DNA of 14,791 bases from Methylovulum sp. (GTDB lineage Bacteria; Pseudomonadota; Gammaproteobacteria; Methylococcales; Methylomonadaceae), in contig JACXTQ010000291.1 in NCBI GenBank assembly GCA_016919605.1, positions 1 through 14,791 of the forward strand, in the 5' to 3' direction. The notes beneath the pieces are model-generated. The model saw only the letters and a program-made list of their open reading frames with translations. It searched no databases and was not told where the DNA came from. Shown piece after piece: positions 7,168 through 14,334 of this stretch. The first letter of the stretch is position 1. Each line of letters begins with the position of its first letter. The translations under genes were made by a program, and so were the position numbers.

Positions 7168-7204
7168 AAAAGGCTTGCGGATAGGCGCTATCCGCAAGCC
7201 TTTT
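7168..7204 (-). terminator. Strong rho-independent terminator after the TfpX/TfpZ-family gene
   Basis: A 17-bp perfect stem (AAAAGGCTTGCGGATAG with its complement) and a 3-base GCG loop. On the minus strand it is followed by TTTTTTAA. It lies 31 bases after the stop of the gene at 7235 and separates that gene from the oxidase operon. Confidence 0.92.
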
Positions 7205-7234
7205 AGTGCCAACCCGTTTTAATGGCGGGCAGGT

Positions 7235-8005
7235 TTAATCGGGATTGACATACCCCAGATACTGGCCTTTTTGATCAAACAGCAACACACCATCACTGTA
7301 TTTGGATTGCAATAGGAAATATAGCGCTTCATGCAGGTCGCTAATATTATGCTTTTGCAGTATCGGTGACAATTGATTTTTCACATTGGGGTGCTTGGCG
7401 ATAATGTCGTCAATGTTCAATTGCAGGGGCTTTATGTCATTAAAGTAGTCTTTGAGCGGGCGGTATAACCACGGCTGCTGATGCGGAGGGATTTTTTCCT
7501 TAGTGATCACATCCAACATTTTTTTTAAATCGTCAAGCTTGGTGGGGTTTTGGGCGTAAATAAGCGGCGGACGATCCGCGCTAAAAATGTCCAGCTTATC
7601 GGCATCATAGCCTTGATCCATCATTGCTTGTGCGGGTACGGTCACAAAATTGCTCTCCCAAAAAACCACCGCTACAGGCCGTTGCCCATACAAGGTATAC
7701 CCCCCCCACAGCAACGCCATACATTGGAAGGTGGCAATAACACCTATGTCCAAGGTCAGTTCCCGGACACTTTTTTGGGGATTAAAAACAACCAGCGTCA
7801 AAAGTGGCCCCAAGACCACGTCAACACTCGCAACAAGCCTAATGCCTTGCCAACCGCCTGACGTATTGAAATACGGTTCGGGATACCAGAAATTAATCAA
7901 GATAAAAAGTATCAGCAAAAATACACCCAAACTGATACAAAAATGCAATAAAGCCGCCATGAATCTTTGAGATTTATAACGTTTTTCAATATCATTGAAT
8001 TGCAT
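7235..8005 (-). CDS. TfpX/TfpZ family type IV pilin accessory protein
   Basis: Membrane protein of about 256 residues resembling the TfpX/TfpZ family, known next to type IV pilin genes in Pseudomonas and relatives, where members aid assembly of a cognate pilin. Features seen: a first span (about residues 16-38) ending in FWYPEPYF, then GGWQGIRLVASVDVVLGPLLTLVVFNP as the second span with the conserved D-x-VLGPLLTL core. A third span (about 86-106) runs into LYGQRPVAVVFW. A soluble C-terminal domain of about 130 residues follows. The ATG at 8005 is chosen over one six codons upstream because AGGAGG lies directly before it. It follows the pilin gene on the same strand but behind a terminator, so it is likely a separate transcription unit. 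Confidence 0.88.
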   Translation of the reverse strand: MQFNDIEKRYKSQRFMAALLHFCISLGVFLLILFILINFWYPEPYFNTSGGWQGIRLVASVDVVLGPLLTLVVFNPQKSVRELTLDIGVIATFQCMALLWGGYTLYGQRPVAVVFWESNFVTVPAQAMMDQGYDADKLDIFSADRPPLIYAQNPTKLDDLKKMLDVITKEKIPPHQQPWLYRPLKDYFNDIKPLQLNIDDIIAKHPNVKNQLSPILQKHNISDLHEALYFLLQSKYSDGVLLFDQKGQYLGYVNPD

Positions 8006-8118
8006 GCCCCCTCCTAAACGCACTATTAGACATGATCCAAGTTAACAAAAATCCGTCCTGATGCGTTGGTCTATGATATGGCAGGTGCCCATAAACCAAT
8101 AAACGGTTATCGCTATGT

Positions 8119-8148
8119 ATTTTAAAAGAATCCACCTGGCTAATTCAA
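8119..8148 (-). promoter_or_regulatory. Candidate sigma-70 promoter for the TfpX/TfpZ-family gene
   Basis: On the minus strand TTGAAT (8143-8148) and TAAAAT (8119-8124) are 18 bases apart, matching 4 of 6 and 5 of 6 consensus positions. They lie in the 236-base gap between the pilin terminator and the accessory gene, about 110 bases before its ATG. Position supports the call; in AT-rich DNA a chance match is possible. Confidence 0.35.
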
Positions 8149-8241
8149 ACGGATTTTTAGGGAAATGAAATCTGCCAAGGATGGCAACTTGAACAGGATT
8201 GGAGGTTTCTTAACGAAGATGGTTATAAAAAATTTTAACAA

Positions 8242-8269
8242 AAAAAACTCCGGAAAACCGGAGTTTTTT
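8242..8269 (-). terminator. Rho-independent terminator after the pilin gene
   Basis: A 12-bp stem (AAAAAACTCCGG with CCGGAGTTTTTT) around a 4-base loop, followed on the minus strand by a T-run. It lies 25 bases beyond the pilin stop at 8295. As the stem is flanked by A- and T-runs on both sides, it could act in both directions. Confidence 0.93.
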
Positions 8270-8294
8270 ATATCCCTTGTAAAAGGGTTTTTTC

Positions 8295-8744
8295 TTAACA
8301 AATACCAGCAGTAACGCAAGTACCAGAAACAGCATTGGTTTTAGTCCAATCCACCATACCACCCGCTGTAAAAACAGGGGTTAAGATATAGGTTTCGCCA
8401 CTTAAACCGTTTGTAGAAACGGCGGTTGCTGTCAAAACTGTACCATCGAATGTCACACTTAGGGCGTATTTGCTACCGTCTGTTGCGCCAGTAATTGCTT
8501 GGGTTACGGCTGCGTCAGCCGCACAGGTTGTAAGGGCAGTGGTGCTACCATCAGTTTGGGCGCACGTTTCAATAGCGACCTTAACACCTGATGTCGCCAA
8601 AATAACTTCAGAAAATTTAGCTTTTTTGGTATAAGTTTGGTAAGCCGGAATCGCAATCGCTGCCAAAATACCAATGATCGCCACAACGATCATTAATTCG
8701 ATTAAGGTAAAACCTTGTTGCATTTTTTGCATTTGATTTTTCAT
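8295..8744 (-). CDS. pilA: Type IV major pilin, PilA-like
   Basis: Structural pilin of a type IVa pilus. The ATG at 8744 is chosen because AAAAGG lies 9 bases upstream and it gives a short class III leader, MKNQMQKMQQG, cut before F12. A longer frame runs upstream to 8864 but has no leader logic. The mature protein (138 residues) starts FTLIELMIVVAIIGILAAIA with the conserved Glu at mature position 5. A Tyr-rich turn and a low-complexity Ala/Thr/Ser/Gly globular domain follow. Four cysteines are present: C61, C74, C143 and C149. The last two would form an unusually small C-terminal loop (five residues between them), and C61/C74 may pair. The gene has its own terminator and a candidate sigma-54 promoter, and is followed by a TfpX/TfpZ-family accessory gene. 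Confidence 0.93.
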   Translation of the reverse strand: MKNQMQKMQQGFTLIELMIVVAIIGILAAIAIPAYQTYTKKAKFSEVILATSGVKVAIETCAQTDGSTTALTTCAADAAVTQAITGATDGSKYALSVTFDGTVLTATAVSTNGLSGETYILTPVFTAGGMVDWTKTNAVSGTCVTAGIC

Positions 8745-8800
8745 AATGTATCGCCTTTTATTAAGTTGAAATGGGATGAGAAAACTCGAAATAACATAAA

Positions 8801-8815
8801 GCAGAATATATGCCA
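8801..8815 (-). promoter_or_regulatory. pilA: Candidate sigma-54 promoter for the pilin gene
   Basis: The minus strand reads TGGCATATATTCTGC, with GG and GC separated by exactly 10 bases as in the -24/-12 consensus (TGGCAC-N5-TTGC). Transcription would start near 8789, giving a leader of about 45 bases with the ribosome-binding site. Pilin genes in Pseudomonas and relatives are known to use RpoN with the activator PilR, so the position is biologically sensible. Confidence 0.65.
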
Positions 8816-8853
8816 TCCTAGCTTTCTTGCCCGCCCCTTCCCCACACATTCTT

Positions 8854-8874
8854 GCCTTAAGCATGATTTAAGGC
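8854..8874. promoter_or_regulatory. Inverted repeat upstream of the pilin promoter, possible activator site
   Basis: A perfect 7-7-7 inverted repeat, GCCTTAA-N7-TTAAGGC, about 40 bases upstream of the -24 element and 65-85 bases upstream of the predicted start. No T-run follows, so a terminator is unlikely. It could be the binding site of an enhancer-binding protein; which protein cannot be told from sequence. Confidence 0.4.
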
Positions 8875-8977
8875 GAAAAAAACCAACAATTATTGCGCAA
8901 CCCTTGTCTGTAAGGCTCCGTTAAATGCCTGTATTGGGCAACGGCAGGCCTTTAAATTGTCCGTGTAGGTCATATTG

Positions 8978-8992
8978 TGACAAAAAATGTCA
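8978..8992. promoter_or_regulatory. Palindrome TGACA-N5-TGTCA upstream of pilin
   Basis: A perfect 5-5-5 inverted repeat with an A/T spacer, about 165 bases upstream of the candidate -24 element and 30 bases after the stop of the 168-residue membrane protein. TGTC half-sites are reported for Pseudomonas PilR, which makes it a possible distal activator site. The stem is too weak for a good terminator. Confidence 0.3.
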
Positions 8993-9021
8993 AGGGTTAG
9001 GCCAATCAACGGAGCCAAACG

Positions 9022-9528
9022 TCAAATGACTTCCATCACCAAAAACGGCCCGCCGTAAGTCAGGGTAAAATAGACAAAGGCCATGCCGATACATTGGGCA
9101 TAATGGAACGCAAACACCCGCTTGAAGATATAACTGATAATCGCCAAATACCAGACGATCAATAACGCGCCTAAATATAACGGGTACTCCTGATAGGGAG
9201 TACCCTGGGCAAAAAGATCAAAAATCTCCACGCCGATCCCTAAGGTCATCATAAAATTCTCACAGATGAACACCGCCGTCTGCAATTGATAAAACACCGC
9301 CGATTTCCTAGTGGATATTATTTGCATGGACAACAATATCAACGCGACGATGGTGCGCATCGCCACTTCCAGCGTGGCTTCGGGAAAATCACCGATATTC
9401 GCCTCGACAATAATGCCCGACACCACATAAAACAGCACGTTCTTCCAAAAAAAAGCCCGTGCCGGATGCAGGTCAGTAGGGTTGTTGACAAACCAGCAAA
9501 GCTGCAAATACTCAATTAACAATGTCAT
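9022..9528 (-). CDS. Unrecognised integral membrane protein, 168 residues
   Basis: I do not recognise this family. About four to five hydrophobic spans can be traced: roughly 26-43 (FFWKNVLFYVVSGIIVE), 54-72, 82-101, 118-138 and 142-165. Polar or charged residues include a DLHPARAFFWK segment near the N-terminus, the pair R75-K76 between spans, and FKRVFAFHYAQC before the last span. It has no signal peptide and no catalytic motif that I can identify. The ATG at 9528 has no clear Shine-Dalgarno sequence. The gene lies between the repeat element and the pilin gene, same strand as both neighbours, with gaps of about 280-340 bases on each side, so it is probably transcribed alone. Its length, coherent hydrophobic pattern and lack of a competing frame support a real gene. 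A link to pili is only positional. Confidence 0.7.
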   Translation of the reverse strand: MTLLIEYLQLCWFVNNPTDLHPARAFFWKNVLFYVVSGIIVEANIGDFPEATLEVAMRTIVALILLSMQIISTRKSAVFYQLQTAVFICENFMMTLGIGVEIFDLFAQGTPYQEYPLYLGALLIVWYLAIISYIFKRVFAFHYAQCIGMAFVYFTLTYGGPFLVMEVI

Positions 9529-9621
9529 AGTTACAGTACATCAAAAAAGTGCGTTAAAAAAATGGCAATAGGCAAACGCCGTATCCTTAATCGTAAAATA
9601 GCCCTTTACAGGCCAGACCCC

Positions 9622-9826
9622 CACTGCCATTAAGTTAAGAAATAACTAATAAAAATCAAAAACCTATCGTTCGCACGCTCCGGCGTGGGAATGCCTGTCG
9701 CAACGCTCCGGCGTTGCGGGACGCTGGAGCGTCCTTGGATGCATTCCCACGCCGGAGCGTGGGAACGATGGCGTATGTTTTTATGTTATTGAAATTAAAA
9801 TAATATTCCTTAACTTAATGGCAGTG
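9622..9826. mobile_element. MITE-like element with 18-bp terminal inverted repeats
   Basis: The 339-base gap between the membrane-protein gene and the TolC gene holds a 205-base element. It is bounded by perfect 18-bp inverted repeats: CACTGCCATTAAGTTAAG at 9622-9639 and its complement at 9809-9826. The 7-base direct repeat AGGCCAG directly abuts the right end (9827-9833) and also lies 5 bases outside the left end (9610-9616), so a target-site duplication is possible but not clean. The element has no coding capacity; its AT-rich arms flank a GC-rich hairpin core. It looks like a non-autonomous miniature transposable element. The transposase family is not identifiable from this window. Confidence 0.6.
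9668..9767. repeat. Four-hairpin REP/BIME-like core
   Basis: Four hairpins share an ACGC-tetraloop-GCGT core: 9674-9687 (loop TCCG), 9700-9717 (7-bp stem, TCCG), 9719-9734 (6-bp stem, TGGA) and 9746-9763 (7-bp stem, CGGA). The outer 27 bases on each side (9668-9694 and 9741-9767) are inverted repeats of one another with a single mismatch, so the block could also fold as one long stem. This is the style of dispersed extragenic palindromes that occur in many copies in proteobacterial genomes. Confidence 0.8.
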
Positions 9827-9867
9827 AGGCCAGGCCCCTCAAAGAAAGGGATTATCCGTAAATTATA

Positions 9868-11205
9868 TCAGTGTTGTTTTTTACCGGTGCGGCTATCGGC
9901 CACCAGCCATTGGTTAAATTTCAGCAATTCGTCACCAATCAGCCGGCCAGTTTGGTAATACAAAGAGCTACGCGCCATAAAATAACGGTAGCGGGCTTCG
10001 CGCTGGGCTTTACGGGCTTCGGACAATTGTTTTTCGGCATTGAGCAAATCGACAATGGTCACCACCCCTAGCTCATAGCCTTTTTTCATGGCATCGCGGG
10101 ATTGTTCGCTCGCCCGCAGTTGCCGGTCGGTGGCCTCGCTACGTTTAGGCGAAGTCACCATGTCCAGATAGGCGGCACGGGTGATTTGCTCAAATTCACG
10201 CAGCTTTTTCTCAAGGTCGGCTTCGGCCAGCCTTTTGCGTGCTTGCGCTTCCCTGACTTTGGCGCTGGTGATGCCGCCTTCATAAATGGGCACGACCGCT
10301 TGGACGGAGGCGGAGGTGATATCATAAGGGGCCGTGGTCAAATTATTATAAACCGTGTCGCTATAAGTGCCGCTCAGTTGCACTTCGATACGCGGCAAAT
10401 GCCCCGCCTGATAAGCATTGATGCTTTGCCGGGCGGATTCGACGGCATGTTTAAGCGCCTGCACCTCTGGATTGATTTGCCCTGCCTGCCGCACCCAAGT
10501 GTCAATAGCGCCTTCCGGCGGCAACTGCACCGCGTTCAGGCGGGCAGGTTGGATAGGCCCTACGGCATCGCCCGTCAATTCGCGCAATTTCTCCAAAGCG
10601 ATTTGGGCATCATTGTCGCTGTCAATCAGCTCGGTACGCAAGGTTTCGGTCCGCGCTTGCAGTTCATACTTATCGGTGATCATCGCCAATTGCCGCTGGC
10701 TCATCGCCTCGACACGCGCCAACTGTTTTTCGGTGGAGGCCAATTCGGCGGCAATAATCTCGCTTTTGTCTTTGGCTTTTAAGGCATTGACATAGCGCTC
10801 CAGCAAATCGGCAATTAATTTTTGATGTGCGGACAACAGGTTTTCTTCATATTGCGAGGTTTTGGCCTGTTGGCTTTTCATCAGCAAATACGCTTGCAAA
10901 TCAAATATCGGCTGTTGCAGGGTGACACTGGCGCGGGTACCAGGGTAATCTTTGTTAGTTTCACGCTGAAACCCGAAACGTTGTTGATGGAATTGGTTTA
11001 ACGAGTAGCTGCCGACCACGCTCACTTCTGGTAACAACTTGCCAAAGGCTTGGTCTTCCTGGGCTTTGAGCACATCCAAAGTATATTCGCTGCTGCTCAA
11101 TTCAGGTGATGCCACTATCGCCCGCTCATACAGCGACAACAAATCCTCCGCCGCCACCGGTTGGGCCAAGGCCGCCAATAACGGTAAAACTATCCGATAA
11201 CGCAT
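9868..11205 (-). CDS. TolC family outer membrane protein of type I secretion
   Basis: Outer-membrane channel tunnel of a type I secretion system. The ATG at 11205 is preferred to the TTG just before it, because GAGGA lies 7 bases upstream inside the end of the HlyD gene. The product of 445 residues has a signal peptide ending near residue 19 (PVAAE), then two repeated outer-membrane efflux halves. The first beta-strand region (PEVSVVGSYS..., QQPIFDLQAY) and the second (PRIEVQLSGTYSD..., VPIYEGG) are each followed by long alpha-helical coiled coils. The late motif GYELGVVTIVDLLNAEKQL is characteristic of type I TolC homologues. The C-terminal tail is basic (KKQH). It is the last gene of a three-gene operon, 3 bases after the HlyD stop. 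No clear terminator precedes the MITE-like element. Confidence 0.94.
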   Translation of the reverse strand: MRYRIVLPLLAALAQPVAAEDLLSLYERAIVASPELSSSEYTLDVLKAQEDQAFGKLLPEVSVVGSYSLNQFHQQRFGFQRETNKDYPGTRASVTLQQPIFDLQAYLLMKSQQAKTSQYEENLLSAHQKLIADLLERYVNALKAKDKSEIIAAELASTEKQLARVEAMSQRQLAMITDKYELQARTETLRTELIDSDNDAQIALEKLRELTGDAVGPIQPARLNAVQLPPEGAIDTWVRQAGQINPEVQALKHAVESARQSINAYQAGHLPRIEVQLSGTYSDTVYNNLTTAPYDITSASVQAVVPIYEGGITSAKVREAQARKRLAEADLEKKLREFEQITRAAYLDMVTSPKRSEATDRQLRASEQSRDAMKKGYELGVVTIVDLLNAEKQLSEARKAQREARYRYFMARSSLYYQTGRLIGDELLKFNQWLVADSRTGKKQH

Positions 11206-11208
11206 CAA

Positions 11209-12573
11209 CTAATCCTCAATTAACGAACGGGCGAATACATTGCTCAATGGCTGCATCAGGTATTCAAAAAAAGTGCGGTCGCCGGTATTGATCAACACTT
11301 CGGCGGGCATCCCCGGCAACAGCACCAAACCGCGCCGACTTAATTCGGCAAGCCCGTCAGGATCGACTTCGACCCGCGCCAGATAATAACTGACTTCCTG
11401 CTTTTCATCACTCAACCTGTCCGCCGACAGCGCCACCAAATGCCCTGCGACCTTGGGCGTTTTTGCGCTTTTAAAGGCACTAAAACGGATTTCGGTATCT
11501 TGGCCGATATGGACGCGGTCAATGTCTATCGGTGACACTTGCGCTTCGACCACCAATTTTTCCTGTTGCGGCACAATGTCCAACAAATGCCCACCGGGCG
11601 GGATGACCGCCCCTAAGGTGTGTACGGTCAAACCCAGCACCATGCCCGCTTCGGGGGCTTTGATGACGGTACGGGCAACGGTATCATTCAACCATTGCAT
11701 TTTCTCGCGCAATTCCGACAATTCCGTTTGCACCTTGCTCAACTCATCGATGACATCACGCTGGAATTCTTTTTCGATTTGCAAAATCTTCAGGGCAATT
11801 TCACTGATTTGCGTTTGCGCCGTGGCGATATTGGCAGTAAAGTCACCCTCATCGCCTTTTGCTTCGGCCAAGCGCCGCTCCAACTCGGTGACTTTTTGCT
11901 TTTCCATGTAGCCTTCTTTAAGCATGGCGCGAAAGTCAACCAAATCTTTATCCAATGAATCCACCAAGCTGTTGCGGCTAGTTTTTTGGGCCTTAATGCC
12001 CTCTATTTTCGCCAATAATTGCCGATGCTGCTCTTGCAAGATAGAAATCTCGCCATTGCGCGAATGTTTGCGCACCGCAAAGGCTTGGTCTTGGACGCGC
12101 ATCGCTTCTTGCGCACGCGGATCATTGCTTTCTTGTTTCAGCAAAGTCGCATAACTGACAGTCGCCTTACCGTCACGTTCGGCGGTCAATCGGGCTTCAC
12201 GCGCCAGCGCCGAAAACAATTGGCCGCGCATAGTTTCCAATTGCGCCCGCGAAGAGGTGTCTTCCAGCTCAATCAACACTTGGCCTTTAGTGACCGTATC
12301 GCCATCGCGGACATGCAAGGCTTTAACAATGCCGCCTTCCAAATGCTGTACGGTTTTCCGATAACCTTCAACCGCCACGCTGCCGGGCGCTAAAGCGGCG
12401 CTGCCTAAGGGCGCGAACACCGACCAAACACCGAAAAAGCCAAAAATAAGGATGATGATGAGATAGCCAAAGCGGCGGATGGGGCCATCATCGGCATAAC
12501 GGTTAATGTCCACGGCGGTTTGCTGATCGGTAATAGTCCGCTTAGATAGAGTTTGTTTATCAAGAGAAGTCAT
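11209..12573 (-). CDS. HlyD family membrane fusion protein of type I secretion
   Basis: Periplasmic adaptor joining the inner-membrane ABC transporter to the TolC channel; 454 residues. A short cytoplasmic N-terminus leads to one membrane span (about 36-55). The first half of a lipoyl-like domain follows (VQHLEGGIVKALHVRDGDTV, 75-94). A long coiled coil comes next (about 108-300, many Glu/Lys/Gln heptads, ELERRLAEAKGDE). The second lipoyl half is VIKAPEAGMVLGLTVHTLG, and a beta-barrel domain precedes a PrtE/AprE-type tail (LPGMPAEVLINTGDRTFFEYL). That tail resembles protease or adhesin exporters rather than haemolysin. Its start overlaps the ABC gene stop by 4 bases (ATGA-type coupling), and its end abuts the TolC gene. 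Confidence 0.95.
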   Translation of the reverse strand: MTSLDKQTLSKRTITDQQTAVDINRYADDGPIRRFGYLIIILIFGFFGVWSVFAPLGSAALAPGSVAVEGYRKTVQHLEGGIVKALHVRDGDTVTKGQVLIELEDTSSRAQLETMRGQLFSALAREARLTAERDGKATVSYATLLKQESNDPRAQEAMRVQDQAFAVRKHSRNGEISILQEQHRQLLAKIEGIKAQKTSRNSLVDSLDKDLVDFRAMLKEGYMEKQKVTELERRLAEAKGDEGDFTANIATAQTQISEIALKILQIEKEFQRDVIDELSKVQTELSELREKMQWLNDTVARTVIKAPEAGMVLGLTVHTLGAVIPPGGHLLDIVPQQEKLVVEAQVSPIDIDRVHIGQDTEIRFSAFKSAKTPKVAGHLVALSADRLSDEKQEVSYYLARVEVDPDGLAELSRRGLVLLPGMPAEVLINTGDRTFFEYLMQPLSNVFARSLIED

Positions 12574-14276
12574 GAAGGGGTTCCTGGTGTTGCCGGTTGT
12601 AGTTGCCGCTGGTTAAGTTTTGCCAGCACTTCATCACGGGGGCCATCCATTGCCAAGGCACCCTCGTTCAACAGCATAATGCGGTCAACCAAACTTAAAA
12701 TGCCCACGCGGTGGGTAATCACGATAACGGTGCTGCCCCGCTGTTTCAAGGCCATTAAGGCACGGGCCAGCGCTTGCTCACCTTGGTCATCAAGGTTGGA
12801 GTTCGGCTCATCCAAGATCACCAGCACCGGATCACCGTACAACGCCCGTGCCAAACCGACCCGCTGCCGCTGTCCGGCGGACAAAGCCCCGCCACTGCCG
12901 CCAATTTCGGTATCGTAACCTTGCGGCAAATGCAAAATCATCTCATGTACCCCGGCGGCTTGAGCGGCAACGACCACCTTATTGCTGTCCAACTCGCCAA
13001 AACGGGCGATATTGTCGGCAATCGTGCCGTCAAACAACTCAATGTCCTGCGGCAGATAGCCAATATGCCGCCCCATCATACTGCGGTCACATTGCGACAC
13101 ATCCGCACCGTCCAAACGCACCGCACCATTGGCAATCGGCCAGACCCCCAATAAAGCCCGTGCCAACGTCGATTTGCCGGACGCGCTCGAACCTATCAGA
13201 CCGACAAACGTACCTGGGCGGATAACAAAATTAACGCCCTTAATGACCGCCACCTTAGCACCCGGCGGCACGATAACCGCTTGCTCGGCACGCAACTCAC
13301 CCTTAGGGGTGGGCAGAGGCATCCGCTCCGGTTCCACCGGAAATTGCGCCAAGATAGTGTTTAAACGATCATAAGCGGTACGCGCCGTCAAAAACTGCTT
13401 CCAACTGCCGATCATCAAATCAATAGGCGCTAAGGCACGGCCCAATAAAATCGAGCCGCCTATCATCATCCCCGGGCTGATTTGTTTTTCTATCGCCAAC
13501 CAAGCCCCCAAACCTAAAATTAACGACTGGATAGTGAGTCGGAAGGTTTTTGACAAAGCGGCAATCAAGCCCGCCTTTTCACTGGCGCCCGCTTGCAAGA
13601 CAATCAACTTTTGTTGCTTGTCCTGCCAACGCGCCAGCAAATCCGGCAACATACCCAAAGCATGCACCACCTCGGCGTTGCGCAAATTACGTGCGGTGAT
13701 ATTGGCACTCTCCACAGACACGCGGTTAGCTTGCTCCAAATCATCATGGGTCGCCCGCTCATTCCAAATCGCCAGCATAATCAACAATACGGCGGAGACA
13801 ACCGCGACCGCCCCAAAAGCGGGATGGAACAAAAACAATAGGCCAATATAAACGGGCAACCACGGTGCGTCAAAAAAAGCAAACAAGCCGCTACCTGTCA
13901 AAAACTGCCGTAACGCCAACAAATCGCTTAAGGGCTGGGTGCTGCTTTTGCCGCCGCTGATTAACGCTTGCCTGAACAACACCCGATACAGCCGCTCATT
14001 CAACAACAGGTCGAAACGGGTACTGACACGGATTAAAATTTGTGAGCGCACCCATTCCAACGCGCCTAACATGGCAAACAACACGATTGCCAGCAATGTC
14101 AGCATCAGTAAGGTCGAGGTGCTGTTACTGGTCAACACCCGATCATACACCTGCATCATATAAATGGACGGCAATAACATCAGTAAATTGATGAACAGGC
14201 TAAAAATAGCGGCAGATTGGAAAGATTGACGGCAATGATGGATAGCTTGGGCAAGTTCTGAAGCGGATAAGCGCAT
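12570..14276 (-). CDS. PrtD-type type I secretion ABC transporter
   Basis: Inner-membrane ATPase/permease of a type I exporter, 568 residues. The N-terminal membrane domain (about six spans, 20-290, including LLMLLPSIYMMQVYDRVL) is followed by a nucleotide-binding domain. That domain has Walker A GSSASGKST (362-370), Q-loop Q410 (GYLPQDIELFDG), signature LSAGQRQR (465-472), Walker B VILDE with catalytic E490, and H-loop H522. All catalytic residues are present. There is no N-terminal C39 peptidase or C39-like domain, which places it with PrtD/AprD exporters that use an uncleaved C-terminal signal on an RTX-type substrate. The ATG at 14276 has AGGAAG 8 bases upstream. First gene of the operon; the substrate gene is not in the window. 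Confidence 0.95.
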   Translation of the reverse strand: MRLSASELAQAIHHCRQSFQSAAIFSLFINLLMLLPSIYMMQVYDRVLTSNSTSTLLMLTLLAIVLFAMLGALEWVRSQILIRVSTRFDLLLNERLYRVLFRQALISGGKSSTQPLSDLLALRQFLTGSGLFAFFDAPWLPVYIGLLFLFHPAFGAVAVVSAVLLIMLAIWNERATHDDLEQANRVSVESANITARNLRNAEVVHALGMLPDLLARWQDKQQKLIVLQAGASEKAGLIAALSKTFRLTIQSLILGLGAWLAIEKQISPGMMIGGSILLGRALAPIDLMIGSWKQFLTARTAYDRLNTILAQFPVEPERMPLPTPKGELRAEQAVIVPPGAKVAVIKGVNFVIRPGTFVGLIGSSASGKSTLARALLGVWPIANGAVRLDGADVSQCDRSMMGRHIGYLPQDIELFDGTIADNIARFGELDSNKVVVAAQAAGVHEMILHLPQGYDTEIGGSGGALSAGQRQRVGLARALYGDPVLVILDEPNSNLDDQGEQALARALMALKQRGSTVIVITHRVGILSLVDRIMLLNEGALAMDGPRDEVLAKLNQRQLQPATPGTPS

Positions 14277-14328
14277 GATAACGACTTCCTGTTAATAAAA
14301 AACCACCTAAAACGGATGGGGTTCCAAA

Positions 14329-14334
14329 ATTATA
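14329..14334 (-). promoter_or_regulatory. Perfect TATAAT box upstream of the secretion operon
   Basis: The minus strand carries TATAAT 52 bases before the ABC start codon, within a 147-base gap after the OmpA terminator. A convincing -35 box at 17 bases is missing (the best nearby is TTGCCG at 14 bases), so an activator may be needed or the match may be chance. Confidence 0.35.

Noticed and set aside
8165..8314. Plus-strand 49-codon frame starting MKSAKDGNLNRIGG
   Set aside because: It runs through the pilin terminator hairpin and into the antisense of the pilin 3' end, with no clear ribosome-binding site.
8745..8864. N-terminal extension of the pilin frame up to 8864
   Set aside because: It would put 40 residues before the class III leader and lies across the candidate sigma-54 promoter; the ATG at 8744 has a proper ribosome-binding site.
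8926..8953. GCCTG/CAGGC hairpin as a terminator for the 168-residue membrane protein
   Set aside because: The stem is only 5 bp with a 13-base loop and no proper T-run.
9668..9767. CRISPR-like or tRNA-like structure in the palindromic block
   Set aside because: The units are inverted, not direct, repeats, and no cloverleaf or conserved tRNA bases are present.
10102..10782. Plus-strand reading frame of 226 codons opposite the TolC gene
   Set aside because: It is antisense to a well-supported gene, with Gly/Phe/Arg-rich low-logic translation and no ribosome-binding site.
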